Of a DNA stretch of 33,244 nt, positions 33,209-33,244 are shown in pieces. The position numbers and the translations under genes were made by a program. Positions within the stretch are counted from its first letter, which is position 1. Every line of letters starts with the position of its first letter. The stretch covers positions 1 through 33,244 of the forward strand of contig PLRX01000106.1 in assembly GCA_003164095.1 (NCBI GenBank), in the 5' to 3' direction. Origin of the DNA: Acidimicrobiaceae bacterium (GTDB lineage: Bacteria > Actinomycetota > Acidimicrobiia > Acidimicrobiales > RAAP-2). The notes under the pieces are model-generated. The model was not told the origin of the DNA. It searched no databases and was given only the letters and a program-made list of their open reading frames with translations.

Positions 33209-33244
33209 CCCGAGTGCCTCCTAGCCTCGAAAATTCGTCCCGCC

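Overview
The window is high-GC DNA from a free-living actinobacterium. The order aroC-aroK-aroB-aroQ-pepP-efp-nusB followed by pyrR-pyrB-pyrC-carA-carB-pyrD-pyrF is a typical actinobacterial chromosomal arrangement. A DUF3151 protein, LCP and lipoprotein genes and many apparently leaderless genes fit the same assignment. An Acidimicrobiia-like lineage is my best guess, but this is inference from gene order and protein style, not from a phylogenetic marker.

Region 1 (1-5600) is loosely packed and has less GC-biased codon use. It holds an unrecognised 85-aa protein behind a possible DosR-like box, a P-loop kinase gene broken by two frameshifts, a small membrane protein, a STAS-domain protein, a CsbD-like stress protein, a small membrane protein, a large repeat-containing lipoprotein and the orotate phosphoribosyltransferase gene pyrE. 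Two unlisted-size ORFs (50 and 53 aa) and a 24-residue zinc-knuckle peptide also look coding-like.

Region 2 (5600-13640) has a PadR regulator with a membrane partner behind a repeated TACGTA operator, an LCP cell-wall ligase and a carotenoid oxygenase on the minus strand, tyrS, a DUF3151-lipoprotein-flavin reductase operon, and a divergent pair of small conserved proteins.

Region 3 (13640-16790) has a cysteine-rich conserved protein divergent from an NfuA-type Fe-S carrier, a dienelactone hydrolase gene with one frameshift, and a prepilin-type A24 peptidase.

Region 4 (16790-33244) is the metabolic core. A shikimate operon (aroC, aroK, aroB, aroQ) runs with overlapping genes into pepP and efp, then nusB. 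An MFS exporter sits between nusB and the pyrimidine operon. That operon encodes every de novo UMP step except PyrE, which lies about 19 kb upstream at 4900-5442. Its leader folds into a hairpin with a PyrR-type loop that pairs with the pyrR Shine-Dalgarno sequence, which suggests UMP-dependent translational repression. No pyrK is present beside the class 1 pyrD.

I found no mobile element, CRISPR array, tRNA, rRNA or clearly new multi-gene system. The best leads are the PyrR hairpin, the PadR operator array, the recurrent leaderless promoters, the frameshifted genes and the cysteine-rich protein next to nfuA.
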